Part shown: positions 7,501 to 14,265 of the stretch, one piece after another
Layout: each line of letters starts with the position of its first letter
How positions within the stretch are numbered: the stretch's first letter is position 1
Assembly: GCF_018263905.1 (NCBI RefSeq)
Contig: NZ_JAAFZU010000008.1
Span: forward strand, 1 to 64,000
Origin: Loktanella sp. SALINAS62
GTDB taxonomy: Bacteria > Pseudomonadota > Alphaproteobacteria > Rhodobacterales > Rhodobacteraceae
Length of the DNA stretch: 64,000 nucleotides
Reading direction: 5' to 3'
Made by a program: the position numbers and the translations under genes
The notes under the pieces: generated by a model
Databases searched by the model: none
Told to the model about the DNA's origin: nothing
The model's input: only the letters and a program-made list of their open reading frames with translations

Positions 7501-9300
7501 AACGATACTTTAGCAAAGAAAAAGAAGCAGTCTTCGGAGATAGGCGGGGAGACACCCGACGTCGCTCTTCCATCTTTGTTTGTCGAAGCACTATTTGATG
7601 AAGTTACATTGGAGTCTGAGTGTAGGGTTCTAGTGGCCGGCTATCGGATCCTAGATGACAACAACATCGTGTTGATCGTCGAAACAGTCTCCGATGAATT
7701 TGTTAATGATGATCCAGCGAACCCGCATGGGCTAGAACCATGGCAGGAGGTAAATCTTGTTGTGAGGGGAAAGGTAATAGAAAACGATTCGGAGTATCTG
7801 CAGGTTGATAGGATTGATAAGGCCGGTCGTTTTTTTCTTCCATGCAATCGGGGTGGTGGCCTTTATAGGTTTGATTCAGACTATATTGGACGCTTGGCGA
7901 TTGGTACACGAATGACTGGACGAGTAGTCCGAAAGTACGAAGATCCTGCAACGGTGTCTTTGAGGAGTTGGGCTAAGCAACAGCTGGAAGTAAATGTTGC
8001 TGCGACCCTGAAATCGTTCAACGAATCGAGCCCCTTTTTTGAGGTAACGATAGTTTCAGAAGCAAATGAGCATGGTAAAATTACGTTAGAGTTGGATTTG
8101 GGTGGCGATGGGCAAAAGGATGTTCACAAGTTTGAGGTTCATGAGGCTTTGATTAACAAACACTCTTTGATATCGAATGAAATCGGTCAAAGGCTTTTAG
8201 TTGCATTTAAGGCTGAGACAGATCCTAGAAGAGTAAAACTGAAAGAAGAACTGTCTGAGGAAGCAATTGCCTTTGCGGAGCAGAATAACAGTGGTTTTTC
8301 GGTTTTGAATGACAGCATCGTTGCACAAAAAAACAAACCATTGATGTTGTCTTCTATCAAGCGATTGCTCAAAATCCATCCAGATATCGATTGGCAAAGA
8401 TCAGTGTGGCAGTTCTATGATGAAAGCCTGTGTCTAAACGTAAGTGACGTTCGTCCAGCGCCGAAAACGGTAGAGATAGTCACCAGTAACGTAGTAGCCT
8501 CTCTTTTAAAAAGCCGTGCTCGGGATGTTGGCCAGAAACTTGGGGCTCGGGTTAATCTTGCCTCTGGCAACATCATCAAGGTGTCCGATATCGATCCAAA
8601 GGTTGTCGATGACGCAGAGCACGAGCTTCAAAGGCTTGCTGGTCTAAAGTATATCTCGATTGATTTACCAAAAGAGTCGCGTCAGTTTTCGTTCGCTCAA
8701 CTAACAGAGATAGAGTCATCTTCCAAAATTGCTTGGATATGGAGAGATGGTAGCAACGTAACTGTGCTTGGTGAAACGGCAGCGGCAGTCAAGTCAGCTG
8801 TTGAAAAAATCAAATCTGCAACCACGGTCGTGGTTGGAGAGCTTCACGTTCCAGAGGGGAAAAATAAATTTCTCATTGGTACGAAAGGAAAATATATAAA
8901 CCCGATGAGAGAGGTGACCGGATGTGATGCACAAAACCCTGGTGGAAGGTCGAAATGGATCATTCGAGGACCTACGCGCACTGCAGTTGAAGCCTTCTTT
9001 GAGTTAGCATCTAAGCAGGTGTGGGGAGCCGAAGGTCGTGTTGTTGAAGCGATAGTGCCAACTGTTGTTGTCGATGGAACGAGGCCTAAAGGGATCAAGC
9101 CGGTGACTCCGAAAGTCACGAAAAAAGCAACGAAGGTGGAATCCTCTTCTCGTCAGCCCCCTGCAAGTGCTGTCAGAAAAAGCTTCCAAGAGACAGCAAA
9201 ACCAAGGAGACCTGCAGCGGACGTCGCCAAAAGTAATGAGCAGAAGCCCAAAGTGGAAGACAAATCGCTCTTTTCCAAGATAATTCGTTGGTTTGAGTGA
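4543..9300 (+). CDS. Large DEAH-box helicase with N-terminal Cys/His cluster and C-terminal KH domain
   Basis: 1585 residues. The N-terminus has Cys19-x2-Cys22 and Cys65-x2-His68 with His72, a likely zinc site. The helicase core shows Walker A GTGTGKST (151-158), motif Ia TEPRRAAA, DEAH (263-266), SAT (295-297), motif V SSNLAETSLTV and motif VI QRWGRVGR (540-547). These are diagnostic of the DEAH/RHA branch that includes HrpA and HrpB and acts mostly on RNA or RNA-DNA. A winged-helix/ratchet-like region follows. Residues 1000-1150 look like an OB fold, and a KH-like domain with GxxG loop GTKG sits at 1446-1449, consistent with single-stranded nucleic-acid binding. The tail is Lys/Pro-rich. 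The protein is much longer than HrpB (about 800) and comparable to or longer than HrpA (about 1300) but with different accessory domains. It is translationally coupled to the three genes before it. A phage-defence role is inferred. Confidence 0.9.
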   Translation: MSEENTRGISTTSVWQASCKDCAAEQLQWARTKRKSLRDPELQFEYSDSFAHRTADIGNTRSDRCDRHRKLHRQAITALAVPYIDLKVIREVSNPASPSGPLGGLGPLPIVHNREERSVDLSKFGFGMSDADVLAILDGLADKRVAVIEAGTGTGKSTFMPFRLMNPPPGAQLDLTKVGPIIVTEPRRAAATGVARFVGEELCFGHNSRNCYHHIGPGYPVGYQVSGDKNWDAACDLVYVTDGTMINWVRDGSLSKIGMVIIDEAHERSENIDIILAQLREKIQELKHLRVIITSATIDCNFFISYFGGSEQVFHYAVPEKKSFGYGVPLFVGCDFDKNTLVEGLSVSSSLESQERDISFPGWAEAGPVDEFGECENLLEHTKELLNLRCIDPMPYEDWKESISKADAIAKMPAAIAKQVSAIAKGTEWGDILAFLPTKDLIVDAVKKIRDHLASDDLDFDVYPLLASEPKSTIDKAIAARDRGDKRKIVVSSNLAETSLTVSGVRYVVDSGLICQSTWDHELATGSLPTKTHSQSGLRQRWGRVGRDGPGWVFPLYSLEQFQSFSVDTSPSSTRINLESFSAKLIAAGIDLENTPLPAGFVPEGSSLDSDAKSNIHKFIMELDRARTNLSKMGAVDDDGHLTEFGRDLERFSGDGTHGLALMLADQLACVHEVSFAIEVMTNGLLYGSRDDSILQISRQWPSAWRVTAAQRHRGLAIGCEDDLDLLMRVLSSWQNAKDPNHWCQTWWVNGSALSTIEKAVRVTLQTMSPGMKNEAWRSVDDQLTVRARAVLTRALSGHQFEPDEVGTFRKAGVDDAESVALSRSSLTQPSNRFMALQRYRLPAIGGEDTRLPIVSHTINCIPWINFEGSAGDQLAFRMAIQIADQSRGRDGSLKYDADPLRAVRETIPIGSVMEITLGGSEEGHKPLETSALVSAPFAKPEFAASSDSEEFDKNANEYDLWHRRAPEIPPEELELVVLDPRASEINDTLAKKKKQSSEIGGETPDVALPSLFVEALFDEVTLESECRVLVAGYRILDDNNIVLIVETVSDEFVNDDPANPHGLEPWQEVNLVVRGKVIENDSEYLQVDRIDKAGRFFLPCNRGGGLYRFDSDYIGRLAIGTRMTGRVVRKYEDPATVSLRSWAKQQLEVNVAATLKSFNESSPFFEVTIVSEANEHGKITLELDLGGDGQKDVHKFEVHEALINKHSLISNEIGQRLLVAFKAETDPRRVKLKEELSEEAIAFAEQNNSGFSVLNDSIVAQKNKPLMLSSIKRLLKIHPDIDWQRSVWQFYDESLCLNVSDVRPAPKTVEIVTSNVVASLLKSRARDVGQKLGARVNLASGNIIKVSDIDPKVVDDAEHELQRLAGLKYISIDLPKESRQFSFAQLTEIESSSKIAWIWRDGSNVTVLGETAAAVKSAVEKIKSATTVVVGELHVPEGKNKFLIGTKGKYINPMREVTGCDAQNPGGRSKWIIRGPTRTAVEAFFELASKQVWGAEGRVVEAIVPTVVVDGTRPKGIKPVTPKVTKKATKVESSSRQPPASAVRKSFQETAKPRRPAADVAKSNEQKPKVEDKSLFSKIIRWFE

Positions 9301-9395
9301 TGCTATTGAGCGGACCCCTTAGTTTGAAGTGGTTCCATCGTTTCGGACAGGTTTGCAGCTGACCTGCCCCCCGAAACCTCCCTCACTTTGATACC
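9301..9395. repeat. Imperfect inverted repeat after the cassette
   Basis: Arms at 9340-9352 and 9362-9377 pair through GTTTCGG/CCGAAAC and AGGT/ACCT, with a few unpaired C residues. There is no U-run, so it is not a textbook terminator. The GC-rich, CCCCCC-containing sequence differs from the cassette and resembles insertion-sequence termini, so it may be an IS scar. It could also end transcription of the helicase operon. Confidence 0.35.
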
Positions 9396-9488
9396 AAGCA
9401 TCTTCTCCATAACATGCCCGCGGCTCTTTCAATTGTTGCAAGTTGACTTGAACCAGGTAACATACCTCCATTCAAAAGGAGGAAAGCA

Positions 9489-9689
9489 ATGCAAGATAAG
9501 TGGAATGATGAAGATTTTTTCAAGTCAAGCCTTTCGGGTGTTACCAAAAACCTGTGCGTTGAGGTTGCTATTAAGGGTGACGCAGTAGCGGTCAGAAATT
9601 CTACGGCGCCAGACCTCAAGGTGGAGTTTACTGCCGATGAGTGGGAGGCATTTGTTGGCGGCGTCAAAAAGAACGAGTTCGATCTCTAG
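9489..9689 (+). CDS. DUF397 domain protein
   Basis: 66 residues. The sequence contains W-x-x-x-x-F-F-K-S-S-x-S-G, then LCVEVAI, VAVRNST and FTADEWEAFVGGVKKNEFDL. This matches the whole DUF397 domain, including the terminal W-x-x-F-x-x-G-V-K-x-x-E-F-D signature. DUF397 proteins are typical of Actinobacteria, where they pair with XRE-type regulators. No such regulator is adjacent here. A very strong ribosome binding site (AGGAGG at 9478-9483) precedes ATG 9489. The gene sits in the foreign island, is followed by a terminator, and is probably horizontally acquired. Its function is unknown; known partners suggest a regulatory or toxin-antitoxin-like role. Confidence 0.85.
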   Translation: MQDKWNDEDFFKSSLSGVTKNLCVEVAIKGDAVAVRNSTAPDLKVEFTADEWEAFVGGVKKNEFDL

Positions 9690-9700
9690 GGGCTTGAGCC

Positions 9701-9726
9701 ATGGGTCGGCAACGCCGCCGACCCAT
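9701..9726. terminator. Terminator hairpin between convergent genes
   Basis: A perfect 10-bp stem (ATGGGTCGGC at 9701-9710 with its complement at 9717-9726) encloses a 6-base loop. It lies 12 bases after the DUF397 stop and 3 bases beyond the stop of the convergent gene. It can serve both directions, though the flanking T-runs are short. Confidence 0.65.
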
Positions 9727-9728
9727 AC

Positions 9729-10484
9729 CTACCTTTGTTTCGATCTAAACATTTTTCGATATAATCCGTCGGTAAGAGAATTTTTTTTCGATTCTTCGAG
9801 GAGTTTTTCTTCTTCTTCATAACTCATTTCGGCTACGCGCAGTGAGAATGTCTCTCGTCGTATAACGTAGCATTGAGCGATTGGCGTTCCTGTCGGAACT
9901 ATGCCCCTAAAGCTTGTGTTGCGCCATATAGCAGGTATCTGGACTGGGACGTGGTAGTATCTATCAGTATCGACGATGGCAGAAATTGTATTGAATGGTG
10001 AACTAAAATCATTTGCGGGATGTGTGAACATCGTTGAGTAACCGGGTGCGGTTTTAATGGTGTAGTAGTTGTGAAACTTGACCACCTCCCCCTCGAATTG
10101 ATCGATTGTGCATCCACGCAATTGCGCTAAATCATGAAAACTCATTGGACTTCGAAGATAGGAAAGTTCATCAGGAATTTCCTGACGAGTTTCGAACTGA
10201 AAACCCTCGTCCGTAACTTCGATATCGCCGACCGAACGCAGGTAGAATCCGGTTTGAAGAATATCCAAAAAAGGCGGACACTTTTTCGCCGTCGGCAACT
10301 CATGCTCGCTCGGGGAAATTTCTGTCGCGGACATTGAAAGAAACCAGTTCGGCAAACAGTCCCGACACACAATGGGTTCCGGAGGTTTACTCACTAAACT
10401 GCTGTTGAACCGGAACTCTACGGTGTGGCCATTATTGTGGACATGTGTCATTGTCGCATAGCCTAGACCAATTCTTCTTCGCAT
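9729..10484 (-). CDS. Uncharacterised protein, possibly DUF6065-like
   Basis: Up to 251 residues. A CLPNWF segment followed by KKCPPFLDILQTGF and VGDIEV resembles the DUF6065-type family I recall from phages and bacterial islands, where a K-[RK]-C-x-P-x-x-D-x-x-x-x-G-[FY] signature recurs. The match is from memory and moderate. The C-terminus is highly charged and helical (SYEEEEKLLEESKK). The frame overlaps the upstream hydroxylase gene by 22 bases if the start is at 10484. ATG 10451 would remove the overlap. Neither start has a good ribosome binding site, so translational coupling is likely. The function is unknown, but tight linkage to a 2-oxoglutarate oxygenase suggests the two act on a common substrate. 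Confidence 0.65.
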   Translation of the reverse strand: MRRRIGLGYATMTHVHNNGHTVEFRFNSSLVSKPPEPIVCRDCLPNWFLSMSATEISPSEHELPTAKKCPPFLDILQTGFYLRSVGDIEVTDEGFQFETRQEIPDELSYLRSPMSFHDLAQLRGCTIDQFEGEVVKFHNYYTIKTAPGYSTMFTHPANDFSSPFNTISAIVDTDRYYHVPVQIPAIWRNTSFRGIVPTGTPIAQCYVIRRETFSLRVAEMSYEEEEKLLEESKKNSLTDGLYRKMFRSKQR

Positions 10485-11227
10485 GTGACTAGAATATTTG
10501 AAATGGATTGGAAAACTGAAATCTCCGCTTCGGTGAGATCAGGATGCCATGCATTAACTACTAACACCAAACGTGTGGTCGATGAGTCGTTCCAGACATG
10601 GTGTTCGAAGCTATCGTCGAATGCTAACCATCCTCCCTCTTCCCATTTCAACGCATGGCCCGCAATTGAAATTCCACATTCCTCTGGGATAGTTACTCCT
10701 AAATGAAGATTTGCGCGGATATTCCAAGGTCCGCAATGTGGTTTTATTGTCGACCCTGATGGCAATCTTGAAATAAAACACAATTCGCCGAGTCGCGGAA
10801 AACTGCTTAGCCATTCATGAGTAATCGGAAGTAGCTTTTTCGCATTTTCATTCCACTCATCGCCGGACTTGATATTAAAGTTTTCCCATCTTCCTCCTGT
10901 AGATAAATCGGCGAAATCGCACCCAAACTCGGCGGTAATTTTCTGCTCGACCTCGAGGATTTCTGCCGAAATTTCGTTACCAACCTCTTGCAGGTGCTCA
11001 ACACTACCAAACTCTGAGATATCAAACACTGGACGAGCATCTACTCCCCTTACTCGCATGTTTGGGTACCAATGTTCGCTTCTTTCCCGTGTCGAGAGGC
11101 TGTGATCATCGCTCAACAAATCCGCTATGAAACGAAGACACCGGCGGATTTCAACCTCTTGAAAATTGTGCCTTGCTTTGAATTCCAAAGCTCTGAGTTC
11201 ATTAATAATTTTTTCTGGTAATATCAC
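10463..11227 (-). CDS. Aspartyl/asparaginyl beta-hydroxylase family oxygenase
   Basis: 254 residues. The C-terminal half carries the AspH signature: His164 in IKPHCGPWNIRANLHLGV with Asn169, Arg171 and His175, then FDDSFEHHVWN with His209/His210, Arg219, and the terminal NAWHPDL. The two histidines are the expected iron ligands of this Fe(II)/2-oxoglutarate family, which hydroxylates Asp/Asn residues in proteins or small substrates. The N-terminal 140 residues are not recognised. It is the first gene of a two-gene minus-strand unit inside the island, and its AT-rich composition matches the rest of the cassette. The substrate cannot be told from sequence. Confidence 0.85.
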   Translation of the reverse strand: MILPEKIINELRALEFKARHNFQEVEIRRCLRFIADLLSDDHSLSTRERSEHWYPNMRVRGVDARPVFDISEFGSVEHLQEVGNEISAEILEVEQKITAEFGCDFADLSTGGRWENFNIKSGDEWNENAKKLLPITHEWLSSFPRLGELCFISRLPSGSTIKPHCGPWNIRANLHLGVTIPEECGISIAGHALKWEEGGWLAFDDSFEHHVWNDSSTTRLVLVVNAWHPDLTEAEISVFQSISNILVTCEEELV

Positions 11228-11952
11228 TTGTACGGGGTATCTCCGGTTGTTATTGGCAATTACCTACTCGGATCGTGAATGTGTCAATAGTTTTTTTCGA
11301 CCACTAGGCAGGCAGAGCCGCGCAGATCAGTAATCTGGTTCTATTCACGTGTGATCCGCCCGCCAGCGATCAATGTACCACCTACGACTGTATCAAGTGA
11401 AACCCCACCTATCCTGCAAGTGCCGTAAAATCGCGACACCTAAGTTTAGGGGTTCTCCAAGAAAACTGGCTCAATCGGAGCATTTGCTGCCTACGAATCG
11501 ACGGTCCGGTTTTGCCAAGCGTGTTCGGGTCATACGCCCTGTGGCCGATGGAGGATTGGAGCGAAGCGGACCTTAGATCAACCGGTTAGATGGCGGGTCT
11601 GTGCAATCTGTTTGCATTGGGTACATGCAAGGATCGAGTCCAAGGGAAACCGACGCGACGACTGAGAAAAATGTGATTGCCAGAGGCGTTCGCCTGTCTC
11701 ACGCTGCAAACTGCGGAACTCCGCTCTCTACCAACCGCAGAAATCGTTGGTTGCAAGCCCCCGCAACCAACTATGTTTGCGAACCAGCCGCTGGCCCGAT
11801 CTATGATGTGGACGCTCGATCCGCTGGAGTTTCTTGAGGAGTAGATCGCACCAGACGAATGATACGAGTGGCGAATAGTAGACGAGCGATCTCCAAGTAT
11901 CCTGAGGTTAAGTTATTTTTATAACAGTGTATTACGCATCTATCTTAAAGCA
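11228..11952. other. Gene-free stretch between hydroxylase and integrase
   Basis: About 725 bases without a credible gene. Short open frames at 11373-11576 and 11601-11837 have no ribosome binding site and no recognisable product. A 9-bp hairpin (11746-11754 with 11763-11771) is present. The mixed composition suggests decayed sequence inside the island, and the promoter of the minus-strand hydroxylase operon must lie at its left edge. Confidence 0.4.
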
Positions 11953-13131
11953 TTAATTCCCGTGCTTTCGAGCCGACTTCGTTCGGATTCGGACGGTAGC
12001 CGGACGTCGAACTGGCCTTCTCTCGCGCTGCTTTGGGTCGTGTGTGGTGACTTCTGTTATCCAGCCCCAGCCTTTGTACTTGTCACCCGTCTGACGCAGG
12101 TGCGTGTACCTCTTGAGTGATACCCAAGATCGGTGCCCAGAAACCGCAGCGGCGTGCGGGACGTTGTAGCCAATCTCGAACAGGCGGGAGACGCCTTCAT
12201 GTCTCAGGTCGTGGAAGCGCAGATCCTCGATGCCGAGAAACTGGTTTGCGCGTGTGAAGGAAGCGCTGATCGCGTCGGTCGAGTAGGGGAATATCTGTTC
12301 CGAATGCCGGGGCATCGCCTCGATAATAGCGAGAGCTGGATCAGGAAGGTCGCACCACACGTCGTTGCCGATTTTTTCGCCCGGGTTCTTCATGTCCCGA
12401 ACCAGCACACGTTTGCCGTCCTGGTCAAGGTCGGCCCAACTGATGCGCGTGATTTCCTCTTGCCGGCGGGTCGAGAAGATCGCGAAGGCCATGACGCGGT
12501 GCATCGGTACGGAGGAGGGGCGTCGGATCGACCGGTCGAGGAAGTGCGTCATCAGTCGATCAAGCTCGTCCAACGTCGGCCGCCGGTCCCGATGTCGACT
12601 CTTCTGGGTCAGGCCGAGCTTCTTCGCGACAATCAGGGCGTCGCGCATTGCTTTCTCGTCGAGGGGATAGTTCCAGGCGGGTCCAGCAACGGTGAAGACG
12701 GCGCTCATGTGCGACATGTAGTTTGACACCGTCTGAGGCGTCACACCCGATTTCAGTTTTTCCTGTGCGAAGGCGACGATGTCCGCGCTGTCGATCTCAG
12801 CGCACGGCTTGCCCGCGATGTCGAAATTCTTGATGCTCTTGAGTACTTGGGACTTGGTCCGACCGATTGCCTTTGCGCTATCATCGACATATTTATCTAT
12901 GGCGTCGGCGAGGGTTACATCACGGCGTTTGTGGTCGCCTGCGCGGAAGTCCTCCAACGCACCGGGTTTCGCCAAGTCCTTCTCGCGTTTCTCGAGCCAG
13001 GCCGCGGCGATCGAGCGGCGCTCGAAGGTGCGGTTCTCGCGAAAAACCGTCTTTCCTGCTCGCCGGATCGCGATTTGGGTGAGCCAGGAAGTGGAGCCGT
13101 CTTTCCGCTTTCGCTTGATGATGGTACCCAT
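11953..13131 (-). CDS. int: Tyrosine-type site-specific integrase
   Basis: 392 residues. The N-terminus is an arm-binding-like domain (KRKDGSTSWLTQIAIR). A central SAM-like core-binding domain follows, and then the catalytic domain with Arg in STRRQEEI, H-x-x-R in FHDLRHEGVSRL, His in GHRS and the nucleophile Tyr in LKRYTHL. All hallmark residues of an active tyrosine recombinase are present. It sits at the island edge and reads away from dusA, 108 bases from its start codon, the arrangement of integrases that target dusA. ATG 13131 is directly abutted by the 13136-13204 repeats, which probably bind the integrase or its regulator. GC content is higher than that of the cassette it flanks. Confidence 0.92.
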   Translation of the reverse strand: MGTIIKRKRKDGSTSWLTQIAIRRAGKTVFRENRTFERRSIAAAWLEKREKDLAKPGALEDFRAGDHKRRDVTLADAIDKYVDDSAKAIGRTKSQVLKSIKNFDIAGKPCAEIDSADIVAFAQEKLKSGVTPQTVSNYMSHMSAVFTVAGPAWNYPLDEKAMRDALIVAKKLGLTQKSRHRDRRPTLDELDRLMTHFLDRSIRRPSSVPMHRVMAFAIFSTRRQEEITRISWADLDQDGKRVLVRDMKNPGEKIGNDVWCDLPDPALAIIEAMPRHSEQIFPYSTDAISASFTRANQFLGIEDLRFHDLRHEGVSRLFEIGYNVPHAAAVSGHRSWVSLKRYTHLRQTGDKYKGWGWITEVTTHDPKQRERRPVRRPATVRIRTKSARKHGN

Positions 13132-13135
13132 GAAG

Positions 13136-13204
13136 TTACAACATGAGGCCTAAGTTACAACATTTGTTGTAAACCATGCCAAAAATGGGCGAGAATTACA
13201 ACAT
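13136..13204. promoter_or_regulatory. Three TTACAACAT repeats and a palindrome between int and dusA
   Basis: TTACAACAT occurs at 13136-13144, 13155-13163 and 13196-13204. The middle copy is half of an 18-base inverted repeat (TTACAACA-TT-TGTTGTAA, 13155-13172). The first copy is 4 bases from the integrase start codon. The cluster is well placed for integrase arm sites or for an operator controlling int. Confidence 0.7.
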
Positions 13205-13239
13205 ATGAGACAAGAACGGGGTGGTTGAATAAGCGGTAA

Positions 13240-14250
13240 ATGGCTGATAAAGATAAAAAATATAACGTTCTCAATGCGTCCCGTTTATCCGTCGCGCCGA
13301 TGATGGATTGGACCGACAGGCATTGTCGGTATTTTCATCGGCTGATGTCGCGTGATGCTTTGCTGTACACAGAAATGGTGACGGCACCGGCGCTGGTGCA
13401 TGGGGACGCGGCGCGCTTGTTGGCGTTCGATGCGGCAGAACATCCTGTCGCCCTGCAATTGGGTGGGTCCGACCCGTCTTTGCTGGCGCAGGCCACGCGG
13501 ATCGCGACGGAAGCAGGCTATGACGAGGTCAATCTGAACTGCGGCTGTCCATCCGACCGGGTGCAATCGGGTCGGTTCGGGGCAATTCTGATGACGGAAC
13601 CGGACCTTGTTGCGGCCTGCGTGCGCGCAATGCAGGATGCGACCGATCTGCCGGTCACGGTGAAATGCCGGATCGGCGTCGATGATCAAGACCCCACGAC
13701 CGTACTGCCGGATTTTTTGCAACGGGTGTCTGATGCCGGGGTCGCACGTTTCACGATTCACGCGCGCAAGGCATGGCTGCAGGGGCTAAGCCCAAAAGAA
13801 AACCGCGATATTCCACCGCTGGATTACGACCTTGTGTTGGCAATGCGCGACCGGTTCCCCGACCTGCATCTCAGCATCAACGGTGGCGTGAACAGCCTTG
13901 ATACGGTTCAGGATTTTCTGGATCGCGGTCTGGACGGGGTGATGGTCGGGCGGGCCGCTTACCACGACCCGGCGACCATTTTGCTGGATGCCGACGCGCG
14001 TACCTTTGGCCGTGATCATGCCCCCACGGCAGAGGGCACGGTGCACGCGATGATACCATATATCGACGCGCATCTGGCGCAGGGGGGGCGGCTGCACCAG
14101 ATCACGCGGCATATGCTGGGTTTGTTTCCGGGGCGTCCCGGCGCGCGGATGTGGCGCAGGCATTTGTCGGAAAATGCGCCCAAGGATGATGCGACATCGC
14201 AAACGGTGCTGGACGCGCTGCAATTCGTGACGCAGGTTGCCGCCCAATAG
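13240..14250 (+). CDS. dusA: tRNA-dihydrouridine(20/20a) synthase DusA
   Basis: 336 residues, normal length. It reduces uridine 20/20a in the D-loop of tRNAs using FMN and NADPH. Visible hallmarks are SVAPMMDWTDRHCR at the FMN-site start, NLNCGCPSDRV with the catalytic Cys, KCRIGVDD, and the DusA-specific ARKAWLQGLSPKENR. The first dozen residues (MADKDKKYNVLNA) and the upstream region lie at the island junction. The island probably integrated into the 5' end of this gene and restored it with a new start, as known dusA-targeting elements do. The other attachment site is outside the window. No clear ribosome binding site precedes ATG 13240. Confidence 0.95.
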   Translation: MADKDKKYNVLNASRLSVAPMMDWTDRHCRYFHRLMSRDALLYTEMVTAPALVHGDAARLLAFDAAEHPVALQLGGSDPSLLAQATRIATEAGYDEVNLNCGCPSDRVQSGRFGAILMTEPDLVAACVRAMQDATDLPVTVKCRIGVDDQDPTTVLPDFLQRVSDAGVARFTIHARKAWLQGLSPKENRDIPPLDYDLVLAMRDRFPDLHLSINGGVNSLDTVQDFLDRGLDGVMVGRAAYHDPATILLDADARTFGRDHAPTAEGTVHAMIPYIDAHLAQGGRLHQITRHMLGLFPGRPGARMWRRHLSENAPKDDATSQTVLDALQFVTQVAAQ

Positions 14251-14265
14251 GGAGGACACACCGTC

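Noticed and set aside
11741-11772. tRNA-like 3' end (hairpin with a T-loop-like sequence)
   Set aside because: The stem is 9 bp with an 8-base loop instead of a 5-bp T-stem and 7-base loop, and no D-arm, anticodon arm or acceptor stem can be paired upstream.
11601-11837. 78-residue plus-strand open frame in the island gap
   Set aside because: No ribosome binding site, no recognisable motif, and mixed composition; likely chance.
12133-12726. 197-residue open frame on the plus strand
   Set aside because: It is antisense to the integrase, whose catalytic motifs are all intact on the other strand.
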